Of a stretch of 36,819 nt of DNA, positions 25,309 to 33,540 are shown one piece after another. The stretch is from contig HF990822.1 of the NCBI GenBank assembly GCA_000436255.1, positions 8,018 through 44,836 on the forward strand, written 5' to 3'. This DNA is from Clostridium sp. CAG:1193 (GTDB taxonomy: Bacteria > Bacillota_I > Bacilli_A > RF39 > UBA660). Numbering within the stretch: position 1 is the first letter of the stretch; each line of letters opens with the position of its first letter. The notes beneath the pieces are model-generated. The model was not told where the DNA came from and searched no databases. It was given only the letters and a program-made list of their open reading frames with translations. A program made the position numbers and the translations under genes.

Positions 25309-25314
25309 TATAAT
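25309..25314 (+). promoter_or_regulatory. -10 box of polA
   Basis: TATAAT 17 bases before the polA start; AGGTGA serves as ribosome site. No clear -35 box is seen. Confidence 0.5.
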
Positions 25315-25330
25315 GTATGTAGGTGATTAT

Positions 25331-27886
25331 ATGAAAAAAGTTATATTAATTGATGGTAATAATTTACTATTTAGAAGTTATTATGCAACTGCATATACTG
25401 GAAATGTTATGAAAAGTTCTAAAGGATTTCCTACTAATGCTCTTTATGGGTTTACTAATATGATAAATAAGATATTAAATGAAGAAAAACCTGAGTATAT
25501 TTTAGTGGCACTTGATAAAGGTAAGACTTTTAGACATGATAGTTATAAAGATTATAAAGCTGGAAGACTTGCTATGCCTGATGATTTAAAATTACAATTT
25601 GATGTTGCTAAGGAATTAATGGATGCAATGGGAATTAAATGGTTTGAAATTGATGGATATGAAGCTGATGATATTATTGGAACATTTTCTTTAATGATAG
25701 AAAATAGTAGTGATTACGAGGGTTTAATTATAAGTAGTGATAGGGATTTATTGCAACTTATAAATAATAAAGTTAAAGTAAAACTTTTAAAAACTAAGGA
25801 TTATATAATGATGGATAATGATACTTTTGTAAGTGAGTATGGAATTATGCCTAATAAAATAATAGATTTAAAGGGATTACAAGGGGATAAGTCTGATAAT
25901 ATACCTGGTGTTAAAGGTATTGGTGAGAAAACTGCTTTAAAATTATTACAAGAGTATGGTAGTATTGAAAATATATATGTAAATATAGATAAGATTAAAG
26001 GCTCTGTTAAAGATAAATTACTTTTAAATAAGGATGATGCTTTTATGTCTAAACAACTTGCTACTATATATAAAGAAGTACCTACTGGGCTTACTTTTGA
26101 TGATATTAAGTATAAGGGTGCAAATGAGAATTTAAAAGGGATATATGATAGATTAGAGTTTTATTCTTTTATGAAAAATGAACAAAAGGTTAATAGTAAA
26201 AATAGTGAATTTGTAGTTGTAGATGATGTATCTAAGTTAGAAGTAGTTGGAGATGTTTCTATTTATTTAGAACTTGATAATACTAATTATCATACTTCAA
26301 ATGTTCTTGGTATGGCTATTTATAATAAAAATATAAGTGCTTTTATACCACTTGATGTTCTATTAAAAAATCCTAAATTCTTAGTAGAAAATAATAAATA
26401 TACGTATGATTTAAAGAAGGTCTTAGTAGCATTAAGAAAGTTAAATATTAATACATCTAATTATAGTTTTGATACGATGGTTGCAGCATATTTGCTTAAT
26501 TATAATGTACATGATGATATTAGTTATATTGCAAATACATATAATTATGATATAGATTTTTTTGAATCAATAAGTAAATCTAGAGAAATAGATATGGATA
26601 ATGTTATTGTAAATGCTATAAAAAAAGCTAAGTTTATTTATGAAACTCATGATAATTTTTTAAATAAATTAAATAGTGAAGAATGTATAGATTTATTTAA
26701 TAATATAGAAATGCCTTTAATATATGTTCTTGCTGATATGGAATATACGGGTGTTAAGATAGATACTAAAGTACTTGATGATATGAAAGATGAAATATCT
26801 ATTAAGATGGATTTATTAAAGCATGATATATATAATTTGGCTGGGTGTGAGTTTAATATTAATTCTCCAAAACAATTGGGTGATGTATTATTTGATAAAC
26901 TTGGTGTACCTGCGAATAAGAAAAGAACTACTGATAAAGAACATATAGGAAAGTATTCTAAAAAGTATCCAATTATAGAAAAAATACTTGAATATAAAAT
27001 GCTTTCTAAAATAAATGGCACATATATTACAGGATTAACTGATAATATTTTAAAAGATGGTAAAATACATACAATATTTAATCAAACATTAACACGTACT
27101 GGTAGATTATCATCTTCATACCCAAATTTACAGAATATACCTACAAGATATGAATATGCTAAATTAATAAGAAAAGCATTTGTACCTACTTATGATATGT
27201 TTATATCTTCTGATTATTCTCAAATTGAACTTAGAGTATTTGCACATTTTTCAAAGGTACCAAATTTAACTTTAGCATTTAATAATGATATGGATATACA
27301 TACTAAAACAGCAATGGATTTATTTGGAGTTAGTGAAAATGAGGTTAATAGTGAAATGCGTAGATGTGCTAAAGCTGTTAATTTTGGAATATTATATGGA
27401 ATAAGTGAATATGGATTATCTGAAAACTTGGATATGTCTTTTACAGATGCAAAAGAATTTATTAATAAGTATTTACAGACTTTTCCTGGTATTAAAAAGT
27501 ACATGGAAAATGTAGTTGAAGAAGCACGTAAAAATGGTTATGTAAAAACTCTTATGAATAGAAAAAGAATAATTAGTGAACTTGATAATAAGAATTATAT
27601 AATTAGACAAAGTGGAGAGAGAATTGCAATGAATACTCCAATACAAGGTACAAGTGCAGATATAATTAAAAAGGCAATGGTTGAGTTATTTGCTAAGATT
27701 AATGAACTTAAATTAGAAAGTAAAATGGTTTTACAAATACACGACGAACTTGTTTTTGATGTTAAAAAAGATGAAGAAGAAGTATTAACTAAGATTATTA
27801 AAGATGTAATGGAAAATACTGTTAAGTTAGATGTTCCTCTTAAAGTAGAGATATCTAGTGGTAAAAACTGGTATGATACTAAATAG
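25331..27886 (+). CDS. polA: DNA polymerase I
   Basis: Repair and Okazaki-fragment polymerase, 851 residues from the ATG at 25331. The 5' nuclease domain (1-290) shows ILIDGNNLLFRSYYA, EIDGYEADDIIGTF, SSDRDLLQLI and GLQGDKSDNIPGVKGIG. The middle 3'-5' exonuclease domain looks degenerate, with motif I reading YLELDN instead of DxE. The polymerase domain (about 460-851) has LTRTGRLSSSYPNLQNIP, SDYSQIELRVFAHFS, RRCAKAVNFGILYGISEYGL and QIHDELVFDV. Loss of proofreading is common in Bacilli PolA. An in-frame start at 25274 lies in the promoter, so I reject it. The next gene starts seven bases later. Confidence 0.97.
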   Translation: MKKVILIDGNNLLFRSYYATAYTGNVMKSSKGFPTNALYGFTNMINKILNEEKPEYILVALDKGKTFRHDSYKDYKAGRLAMPDDLKLQFDVAKELMDAMGIKWFEIDGYEADDIIGTFSLMIENSSDYEGLIISSDRDLLQLINNKVKVKLLKTKDYIMMDNDTFVSEYGIMPNKIIDLKGLQGDKSDNIPGVKGIGEKTALKLLQEYGSIENIYVNIDKIKGSVKDKLLLNKDDAFMSKQLATIYKEVPTGLTFDDIKYKGANENLKGIYDRLEFYSFMKNEQKVNSKNSEFVVVDDVSKLEVVGDVSIYLELDNTNYHTSNVLGMAIYNKNISAFIPLDVLLKNPKFLVENNKYTYDLKKVLVALRKLNINTSNYSFDTMVAAYLLNYNVHDDISYIANTYNYDIDFFESISKSREIDMDNVIVNAIKKAKFIYETHDNFLNKLNSEECIDLFNNIEMPLIYVLADMEYTGVKIDTKVLDDMKDEISIKMDLLKHDIYNLAGCEFNINSPKQLGDVLFDKLGVPANKKRTTDKEHIGKYSKKYPIIEKILEYKMLSKINGTYITGLTDNILKDGKIHTIFNQTLTRTGRLSSSYPNLQNIPTRYEYAKLIRKAFVPTYDMFISSDYSQIELRVFAHFSKVPNLTLAFNNDMDIHTKTAMDLFGVSENEVNSEMRRCAKAVNFGILYGISEYGLSENLDMSFTDAKEFINKYLQTFPGIKKYMENVVEEARKNGYVKTLMNRKRIISELDNKNYIIRQSGERIAMNTPIQGTSADIIKKAMVELFAKINELKLESKMVLQIHDELVFDVKKDEEEVLTKIIKDVMENTVKLDVPLKVEISSGKNWYDTK

Positions 27887-27893
27887 GTGAGTT

Positions 27894-29693
27894 ATGGCAG
27901 TAACTAAAACAAATTTTATAAATTATGCAAGATGTAAAAGATATGTGGCATTAGATGAGTTAAAAAAAGATAAATTAAGTAAGTGTATTAGCTATGAAGA
28001 GTACAAAAAAGAAGAAGAATCTAGCGAACTTAATGAATTATTAAGTGAGATGTATGATGATGATATAACTGATCAGGACAATTCTGAACTTTTAGTAATG
28101 CTTCCTTACTATAAGGAAATAGAATTACTTGCAGAAAAAAAAGTATTTGAATTATTTGGTGGAAAAACTATATATGCACTTGATACTAAATGTCAAAAAT
28201 CATTTACATTTGATGAAAATGGATGTAGGTATTTATGTTATGTTGATATATATAATGAAAACGATGAAGTAAATATAATAGAAGTTAAAGCAACTACTAG
28301 TAAAAAATATTTAGAATTAAATGCTGGGGATGAAATGTTTTATAAAGATGATATGGGTATATATCATTTAAAAGATGAGTATTTTGATGAAAAGAAGATA
28401 AAAGAACAAAACTCTAAAATAAATAAACTACTAGATAAATATGATCCTTGTGGTAAGTATATATACGATGTAGCAGTGCAAAGGATGATTATAGAAGGAA
28501 ATTTAAAGTATGATAAATTTACTTCTAAGAAAATTAATTATTATCTTGCCACTTTAAATCATGAGTATATATTTGATGGTACGTATGAAAATGCTAAACC
28601 TAAGTATACTAATGATATAATATGTTTATTTGATGTAACTAATATAACTGAATATTTGCAACGTAAAGTACTTAATGATAAATTAGTAATTAATAAATAT
28701 ATATCATTAATGGACAAATCAGCATGTAATTTAGGAGAATATTGTGAATATAAAAGAAAAAGCAAATGCAAGTTTACAAAAATATGTATGAGGCATATTC
28801 CCAAATATAATTCATCTTTAAGTTATATGAATAATGGATTTGGTTTTAAAGATGAATGCGGTAATATTCATAAAGGATTAGATTTAATAAACGAAGGGTA
28901 TATTAATATGCTTGATGTACCTTTATCTTGGATTAAAAATAAAAATCATATTATTGAAAGAGAGGCTTTAATAACACATAAGCCATATATTGATAAAGAA
29001 AAAATAAAGCTAGCACTTAATAATATTAAATATCCAATATATCACTTGGATTTTGAAACATTTCCATGCCCACTTCCTCGTTTTAAAGGGGAAAAGTGTT
29101 ATACACAATCTCCATTTCAGTTTTCGCTTCACATAGAAAGATATCCAGGAGTTTGTGATAAAGAAAAAGATCATTATGAATTTTTATCAACTGATATGGA
29201 TAAAGATGAAAGATATGACCTTGTAAAAAAATTATGTGAATATATTAAACCAGATGGTACTTTATTCGCACAAAATGTATCATTTGAAAGATCTAGATTA
29301 AAAGAATTAGCTAATACTTTTAAAGAATATAAAAACACTTTACTTAAGATATGTGATACTGCTTATGATTTGCTTTATGTTGTAAAAGGAAATTCTAAAT
29401 TTTATGAAAGTATGGGATATGATAAAAAAAGTGCTAAAGTAGTTAATTTTTATGATGAAAGATTATCTGGCTCTTATTCAATAAAAAAAACACTTCCTGT
29501 ATTTAGTGATTTAAAATATGATGATATGGATGTAAAAAATGGTACAGAAGCACTTGTTACATATGCAAGATTTAAGCATATGGATAGTGTAGAATTTAAA
29601 AGTATGTATAATGCTTTATTAGAATATTGCAAACAAGATACGTGGGCAATGGTTGTAATTTTAGATAAAATTAGAAAAATTGTAAATAAATAA
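27894..29693 (+). CDS. DUF2779 protein: Cas4/RecB-like nuclease fused to a DEDD exonuclease-like domain
   Basis: A 599-residue protein. The N-terminal half looks like a PD-(D/E)XK nuclease: YVDIYNENDEVNIIEVKATT holds the Asp, Glu and Lys spacing. An early Cys (NYARCKR, residue about 13) and a later cluster (ACNLGEYCEYKRKSKCKFTKIC) could bind an iron-sulfur cluster, as in Cas4/AddB. The C-terminal half (from about 375) is the DUF2779 region with an RNase H-like exonuclease pattern: YHLDFETF, QNVSFERSRLKEL, CDTAYDLL, EYCKQDTWAM. No CRISPR array is nearby. It follows polA closely, so a role in DNA repair is plausible but inferred. Confidence 0.78.
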   Translation: MAVTKTNFINYARCKRYVALDELKKDKLSKCISYEEYKKEEESSELNELLSEMYDDDITDQDNSELLVMLPYYKEIELLAEKKVFELFGGKTIYALDTKCQKSFTFDENGCRYLCYVDIYNENDEVNIIEVKATTSKKYLELNAGDEMFYKDDMGIYHLKDEYFDEKKIKEQNSKINKLLDKYDPCGKYIYDVAVQRMIIEGNLKYDKFTSKKINYYLATLNHEYIFDGTYENAKPKYTNDIICLFDVTNITEYLQRKVLNDKLVINKYISLMDKSACNLGEYCEYKRKSKCKFTKICMRHIPKYNSSLSYMNNGFGFKDECGNIHKGLDLINEGYINMLDVPLSWIKNKNHIIEREALITHKPYIDKEKIKLALNNIKYPIYHLDFETFPCPLPRFKGEKCYTQSPFQFSLHIERYPGVCDKEKDHYEFLSTDMDKDERYDLVKKLCEYIKPDGTLFAQNVSFERSRLKELANTFKEYKNTLLKICDTAYDLLYVVKGNSKFYESMGYDKKSAKVVNFYDERLSGSYSIKKTLPVFSDLKYDDMDVKNGTEALVTYARFKHMDSVEFKSMYNALLEYCKQDTWAMVVILDKIRKIVNK

Positions 29694-29766
29694 ATGTAAA
29701 GTTTTGTCATTTTAGTTGCAATAAGTTTTTGATTGTATTATTCTTATTTTAGGAGAGTGATATTAT

Positions 29767-29961
29767 ATGATATATCCTTCAATAGATAAATTACTTAATG
29801 TAGTTGACTCTAAATATGCTCTTGTGCATGTGGCATCAAGAAGAGCAAGACAAATGTATGAAAATAGTTTTTATCAAATGAAAGAAAAAGACTATAAATC
29901 TAAGAAAAACATAGGAAGAGCATTGGAGGAAGTTGCTGAAGGCTTAATACATATAAGATAG
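29767..29961 (+). CDS. rpoZ: RNA polymerase omega subunit
   Basis: A 64-residue omega subunit, which aids assembly of beta-prime. It shows YPSIDKLLNVVDSKYALVHVASRRARQM and, near the end, KNIGRALEEVAEGLI, the omega signature. Start after GGAG. Short but within the range of Firmicutes omega proteins. Its stop lies in the loop of the following terminator. Confidence 0.93.
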   Translation: MIYPSIDKLLNVVDSKYALVHVASRRARQMYENSFYQMKEKDYKSKKNIGRALEEVAEGLIHIR

Positions 29962-29975
29962 TATTAAGTTTTTTT
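29943..29975 (+). terminator. Intrinsic terminator after rpoZ
   Basis: CTTAATAC (29943-29950) pairs with GTATTAAG (29961-29968), followed by seven T; recX begins 15 bases later. Confidence 0.82.
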
Positions 29976-29989
29976 GTTAAGGAGGTACT

Positions 29990-30751
29990 ATGAAAATAAA
30001 TAAATTTAAAAAAGTTGGTTTGAATAAATATAAAATATACTCTGATAATGGTGTATTAACTATATATGAAGATGTAATATTAAAATATAATTTACTTTAT
30101 AAAAAAGAAATAGATGATACTTTATTAGAAAAAATAAATATGGATAATTATAAAGCATCTATTTACGATAGTGCACTTAAATATATAGGTGTAAGGATGC
30201 GTTCGGAAAAAGAAGTAAATGAATATTTATTAAAAAAAGGATTTAGTTTAAAAGATATTGATAATACTATAGAAAAGCTTTTATCAAATGGGTTATTAAA
30301 TGATACCAATTTCGCAAAAAGTTATATAAATGATAAATTATATTTAACTAATAATGGACCGGATAAAATAAAGTGTGAATTAATTAAACTTGGGGTAGAA
30401 GAAAGTATTATAGATACTTTGTTAAAAGAAATAGATAATAAATTATTGAATGATAAATTATGTAAAATAATAGATAAAGAGATAAAATTAAATTCTAAAC
30501 TACCTATTATTAAACTTAAGAATAAAATAATTAATAGATGTATTAATTTAGGATATAAAATTGATAGTATTAATGAAATATTAAGCAATATAAATATATG
30601 TAGTAATAGTGATATAAAAAAAGATTATGATAAGTTATATTCTAAATATAAAGATAAATATGATTCATATAAATTAAGATCATATTTAAAGGGAAAACTA
30701 TATCAAAAAGGGTATACAATTGATGAGATAAATAAGGTAATTGATGAATAA
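29990..30751 (+). CDS. recX: Regulatory protein RecX
   Basis: Modulator of RecA filaments. A 253-residue protein of tandem three-helix RecX repeats: ALKYIGVRMRSEKEVNEYLLKKG, IDNTIEKLLSNGLLNDTNFAKSYI, and C-terminal YKLRSYLKGKLYQKGYTIDEI. AAGGAGG precedes the start. Its 3' end overlaps antisense the apparent tail of prsA by 110 bases, an overlap that probably comes from a frame slip in prsA rather than from recX. Confidence 0.92.
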   Translation: MKINKFKKVGLNKYKIYSDNGVLTIYEDVILKYNLLYKKEIDDTLLEKINMDNYKASIYDSALKYIGVRMRSEKEVNEYLLKKGFSLKDIDNTIEKLLSNGLLNDTNFAKSYINDKLYLTNNGPDKIKCELIKLGVEESIIDTLLKEIDNKLLNDKLCKIIDKEIKLNSKLPIIKLKNKIINRCINLGYKIDSINEILSNINICSNSDIKKDYDKLYSKYKDKYDSYKLRSYLKGKLYQKGYTIDEINKVIDE

Positions 30752-31757
30752 AAAAAGACCAAAATTTTGGTCTATTTTTTTCTTCTTTAGAATTTGATTT
30801 TTGACTATTCATATAGTGATCATATTTAATTTTTAATTCTGCATCATATATCTTAAGATTGTTTTTCTCTCTTAACCATTCCATTGCAAATGTAGATATA
30901 TTTGAAGTATTATTAATTAATTCATTTACTAATGTATTTTTTATATTACTTTTAATACTTTCTAATTTTGGTTTTTCTTTTTGATCTGTTTTAAGTATTA
31001 TATGATAACCAAATTTGGTCTTTACAGGTTCTTTAGTATATTCTCCAACTTTAAGATTAACTGCAGCATCTTCAAATTCAGCTGCCATTTCACCTCTATT
31101 AAAGTAACCTAAATTACCGCCATCACTTGCACTTGAATCTTCTGAATATTTTTTAGCTAAATCTTCAAATTTTTCTCCATCATCTAGCTTTTTAATTATT
31201 TCTTTAGCTTTTTCTAATGCTTTTTCTTCAGCTTTTTTCTTTTCATCATCAGTAGCACTGCTAGATGCATCTGATTTAATTAATATATGACTTGCTTTAA
31301 TATCTCCTATAGCTTTTTCCTCATAATACTTATTAATATCTTCATCTTTAATTAAAGTATTTGCATATTCTTTTACAGCAAGTTCTCTTTTGTAAGCCAT
31401 TTCAATATAATCATATAATTGTTTTTCAGTGCTTACACCATAATAATAGTTTATAGCACTTTCAAAATCTGAACCAAATTGACTTTTTAGTTTAGTAATT
31501 TGAGCTTCTATTTTTGTTTTCATATCAGAAGTTGTTTCATATACTTTATTTAATAATAGTTTATCTATTGAATTAATAATCGCATATGTTCCATAAGTAT
31601 CCTTTAATTCTTGATAAAACTCTTCAGTAGTTATTTGTAATTTATTATCCATTTCAACTACAAGTTCAGTTCCATCTTTTAATTTTGGTATTTTTCCACA
31701 ACCTGTAAGCATTAATAATGCAAGGGATGCTATAATTCCTTTTTTTAATGATTTCAT
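30642..31757 (-). CDS. prsA: PrsA-like foldase lipoprotein, 3' end shifted
   Basis: Extracytoplasmic peptidyl-prolyl isomerase. The lipoprotein signal is ASLALLMLTGCGK (lipobox LTGC, residues 17-20). A helical chaperone region follows, then a parvulin domain (about 153-250): IKASHILIKSD, FEDLAKKYSEDSSASDGGNLG, FEDAAVNL, TKFGYHIILK. About 34 residues after KSNSKEEK do not look like PrsA: they are encoded through the terminator palindrome and antisense to recX. One extra A in the seven-A run just before it would give EEKK and TAG directly ahead of the hairpin (end at 30772). The natural gene is therefore probably 30772-31757. Start after GGAGG. Confidence 0.85.
   Translation of the reverse strand: MKSLKKGIIASLALLMLTGCGKIPKLKDGTELVVEMDNKLQITTEEFYQELKDTYGTYAIINSIDKLLLNKVYETTSDMKTKIEAQITKLKSQFGSDFESAINYYYGVSTEKQLYDYIEMAYKRELAVKEYANTLIKDEDINKYYEEKAIGDIKASHILIKSDASSSATDDEKKKAEEKALEKAKEIIKKLDDGEKFEDLAKKYSEDSSASDGGNLGYFNRGEMAAEFEDAAVNLKVGEYTKEPVKTKFGYHIILKTDQKEKPKLESIKSNIKNTLVNELINNTSNISTFAMEWLREKNNLKIYDAELKIKYDHYMNSQKSNSKEEKNRPKFWSFFIHQLPYLSHQLYTLFDIVFPLNMILIYMNHIYLYI
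30756..30773. terminator. Bidirectional terminator between recX and prsA
   Basis: Perfect 18-bp palindrome AGACCAAAATTTTGGTCT with an A run on the left and a T run on the right, giving a terminator on both strands. The prsA frame as read runs through it. Confidence 0.9.
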
Positions 31758-31834
31758 TTTCTATCCTCCTTGTGATTACATTTAATATGATAACAAAAAA
31801 CAAATAAAAATACAATAATTTCATTATAAGTAAT

Positions 31835-31863
31835 CACACTATTAACTATTTTGCCATACAATA
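31835..31863 (+). promoter_or_regulatory. Possible sigma-E/sigma-K promoter of the YjcZ-like genes
   Basis: CATACAATA at 31855-31863 matches the mother-cell -10 pattern CATAnnnTA exactly; CACAC at 31835-31839 could supply the sigma-K -35 AC core about 15 bases upstream. It is consistent with the sporulation-type genes downstream. Confidence 0.45.
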
Positions 31864-31893
31864 ATGTGAATAGATGAAAAGGAGGAATCGATT

Positions 31894-31977
31894 ATGGGTC
31901 ATGGTTATGGCAGTGGAGCTGCTATCGTACTTGTACTATTTATAATATTAATAATCGTAATAGGTGCCTACATTTAA
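31894..31977 (+). CDS. YjcZ-like membrane micro-peptide
   Basis: A 27-residue peptide after GGAGG: a short Gly-rich head (MGHGYGSGAA) and a hydrophobic helix (IVLVLFIILIIVIGAYI). This is the layout of the YjcZ/sporulation-protein family of Bacilli, small peptides made in the mother cell. It was found by reading the gap between prsA and the amidotransferase genes. A second relative follows 26 bases later. Confidence 0.78.
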   Translation: MGHGYGSGAAIVLVLFIILIIVIGAYI

Positions 31978-32003
31978 ATAAGTAAGTATAAGGAGGTGTA
32001 AGA

Positions 32004-32111
32004 ATGTCTTGTGGAAATTCTTGCGGAAACACTTGCGGAAATACAGGATTTGTTGTAGTAATAGTACTTTACATATTACTAGCAATAATTCTAGGATCAA
32101 TTATATGCTAA
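32004..32111 (+). CDS. YjcZ-like membrane micro-peptide with Cys-rich head
   Basis: A 35-residue peptide after AAGGAGG. The head repeats CGN/T (MSCGNSCGNTCGNTG) and is followed by a transmembrane helix (FVVVIVLYILLAIILGSII) ending in Cys. It is related in shape to the preceding peptide and likely co-transcribed. Four Cys could crosslink in a spore coat or bind metal; that is speculation. A terminator follows immediately. Confidence 0.75.
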   Translation: MSCGNSCGNTCGNTGFVVVIVLYILLAIILGSIIC

Positions 32112-32135
32112 AAGATTGAGAAATCAATCTTTTTA
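32111..32135 (+). terminator. Intrinsic terminator after the YjcZ-like pair
   Basis: AAAGATTGA (32111-32119), GAAA loop, TCAATCTTT (32124-32132), then T. Confidence 0.88.
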
Positions 32136-32147
32136 ACTAGGAGGATT

Positions 32148-32750
32148 ATGAGTAAAATTATTGGTATAATAGGAAGATATGATAATAAGGATGGAGTATC
32201 TTTTGTAAAATGTAATAGTGAGATTATAAATGCAGTTAAAAAGTGTGGTGGAATACCTTTATGTATATTAGAAGTAGATAATATAAATACAGTTTTAGAT
32301 TTATGTGATGGAATTATAATGCCTGGTGGAAATGATATAACTACATTTGATAAAAATGTATGTAAGTATGCAATAAAAAAAGATATTCCTATACTAGGTA
32401 TATGCTTAGGAATGCAAATAATGAGTTGTTATAATAAGAATGAAGATTTAAAGAAAGTTTTAAATCATAATAGTAAGAATAAATATGTACATGATGTATA
32501 TATAAAAGATAATACATTATTAAGTAATATAGTAAGAAAAACTATAAGGGTAAATAGTAGACATAATGAATGTGTAAAAGATACATCTTTATATAAAGTA
32601 AGTGCGGTAAGTAGTGATGGAGTTATAGAAGCAATTGAATATGATAAAAATAAATTTAATCTAGGAGTACAGTGGCATCCTGAATCAATGATAGATTATG
32701 ATGATAACGCTTTTAAATTAATTAAATATTTTATAGATCAATGTCAATAA
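32148..32750 (+). CDS. Class-I glutamine-amidotransferase-like hydrolase (peptidase C26)
   Basis: A 200-residue protein of the gamma-glutamyl-GABA hydrolase type. The nucleophile elbow reads PILGICLGMQIM (Cys), with MPGGNDIT before it, and the His/Glu pair lies in NLGVQWHPESMID. No synthetase domain is attached, so it should cleave a gamma-glutamyl or similar amide by itself. A related gene follows 53 bases after its stop, suggesting duplication. Substrate is unknown; the distance to murF and ddl (over 2 kb) leaves a cell-wall role open. Confidence 0.88.
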   Translation: MSKIIGIIGRYDNKDGVSFVKCNSEIINAVKKCGGIPLCILEVDNINTVLDLCDGIIMPGGNDITTFDKNVCKYAIKKDIPILGICLGMQIMSCYNKNEDLKKVLNHNSKNKYVHDVYIKDNTLLSNIVRKTIRVNSRHNECVKDTSLYKVSAVSSDGVIEAIEYDKNKFNLGVQWHPESMIDYDDNAFKLIKYFIDQCQ

Positions 32751-32776
32751 AAGACATTTTTCTTTTTTTTACTTAA

Positions 32777-32782
32777 TATAAT
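32777..32782 (+). promoter_or_regulatory. -10 box before the second amidotransferase-like gene
   Basis: TATAAT in the gap between the two C26 genes, with AAGGAGGGG downstream; an AT-rich weak hairpin and T run (about 32749-32770) may terminate the first gene. Confidence 0.45.
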
Positions 32783-32803
32783 ACTTTTATAAGGAGGGGT
32801 ATA

Positions 32804-33487
32804 ATGCCTATAATTGGAATAATTTCAAATCCATATTTTGATCATGATAAGTCAGAAGTAGCACAAGTAAGTGCTAATGTAGTTAATTTTGTAAATAGCG
32901 TAGGTGCAACACCTATATCAATATTGCCTACAAATGTAGATGAATTTCATAAGAGTGATAAAAGTAATTTAAAAAAGCCTACTATAGAAGAGTTAAAAAA
33001 ATTAAAAAATGTTTTAAGAATGTGTGATGGAATAATTAAACCGGGTAGTTATTTCTTTTTCCCTTATCAAGAAGAAATATATAAATATTCTCTTAGATAC
33101 AATATCCCATATTTAGGAATATGTAATGGACTTCAGCTTATGTCAAGATGTATAGATAAATCTAAAATGGAAAGAAATAACAGTGATATTTATCATACTA
33201 ATACATTTCATGAAGTTGATATAGAAAAAAATTCTTTACTTTATAAAATAATTGGTAAAGATAAGATTGTAGTAAGAAGTTTTCACAATTATCATGTTCC
33301 ATCTACTACTCATTTTCTGGTAAATGCAAGAAGTAGTGATGGATATATAGAAGGTATGGAAAATACGGATAGTTTATTTAATTTAGGAGTACAGTGGCAT
33401 CCTGAGGCAAATTTACATGATGAAGATAGTGTAAAACTATTTGAAAGCTTTATTGATGCGGCTAAAGTATATGTAAAAAAAGGTTAA
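32804..33487 (+). CDS. Second class-I amidotransferase-like hydrolase (peptidase C26)
   Basis: A 227-residue paralogue of the preceding protein. Nucleophile region PYLGICNGLQLM (Cys kept, Leu to Asn after it), substrate loop GIIKPGSYFFFP in place of MPGGND, and NLGVQWHPEANLHD with catalytic His and Glu. The altered oxyanion/substrate loop suggests a different substrate from its neighbour. It sits between two separate promoters. Confidence 0.87.
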   Translation: MPIIGIISNPYFDHDKSEVAQVSANVVNFVNSVGATPISILPTNVDEFHKSDKSNLKKPTIEELKKLKNVLRMCDGIIKPGSYFFFPYQEEIYKYSLRYNIPYLGICNGLQLMSRCIDKSKMERNNSDIYHTNTFHEVDIEKNSLLYKIIGKDKIVVRSFHNYHVPSTTHFLVNARSSDGYIEGMENTDSLFNLGVQWHPEANLHDEDSVKLFESFIDAAKVYVKKG

Positions 33488-33488
33488 T

Positions 33489-33520
33489 TTGACAAAAAAT
33501 ACCGCAAATGATACTATAAT
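33489..33520 (+). promoter_or_regulatory. Promoter of the YfiH-like gene
   Basis: TTGACA at 33489-33494; TACTAT at 33512-33517 (17-base spacer) or overlapping TATAAT at 33515-33520 (20-base spacer). Confidence 0.7.
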
Positions 33521-33540
33521 GCAACAAAAGAGGTGGCATT

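Noticed and set aside
27894..29693. Cas4 of a CRISPR system
   Set aside because: The N-terminal half resembles Cas4-type nucleases but the protein carries a DUF2779 exonuclease domain and no cas1, cas2 or array is in the window.
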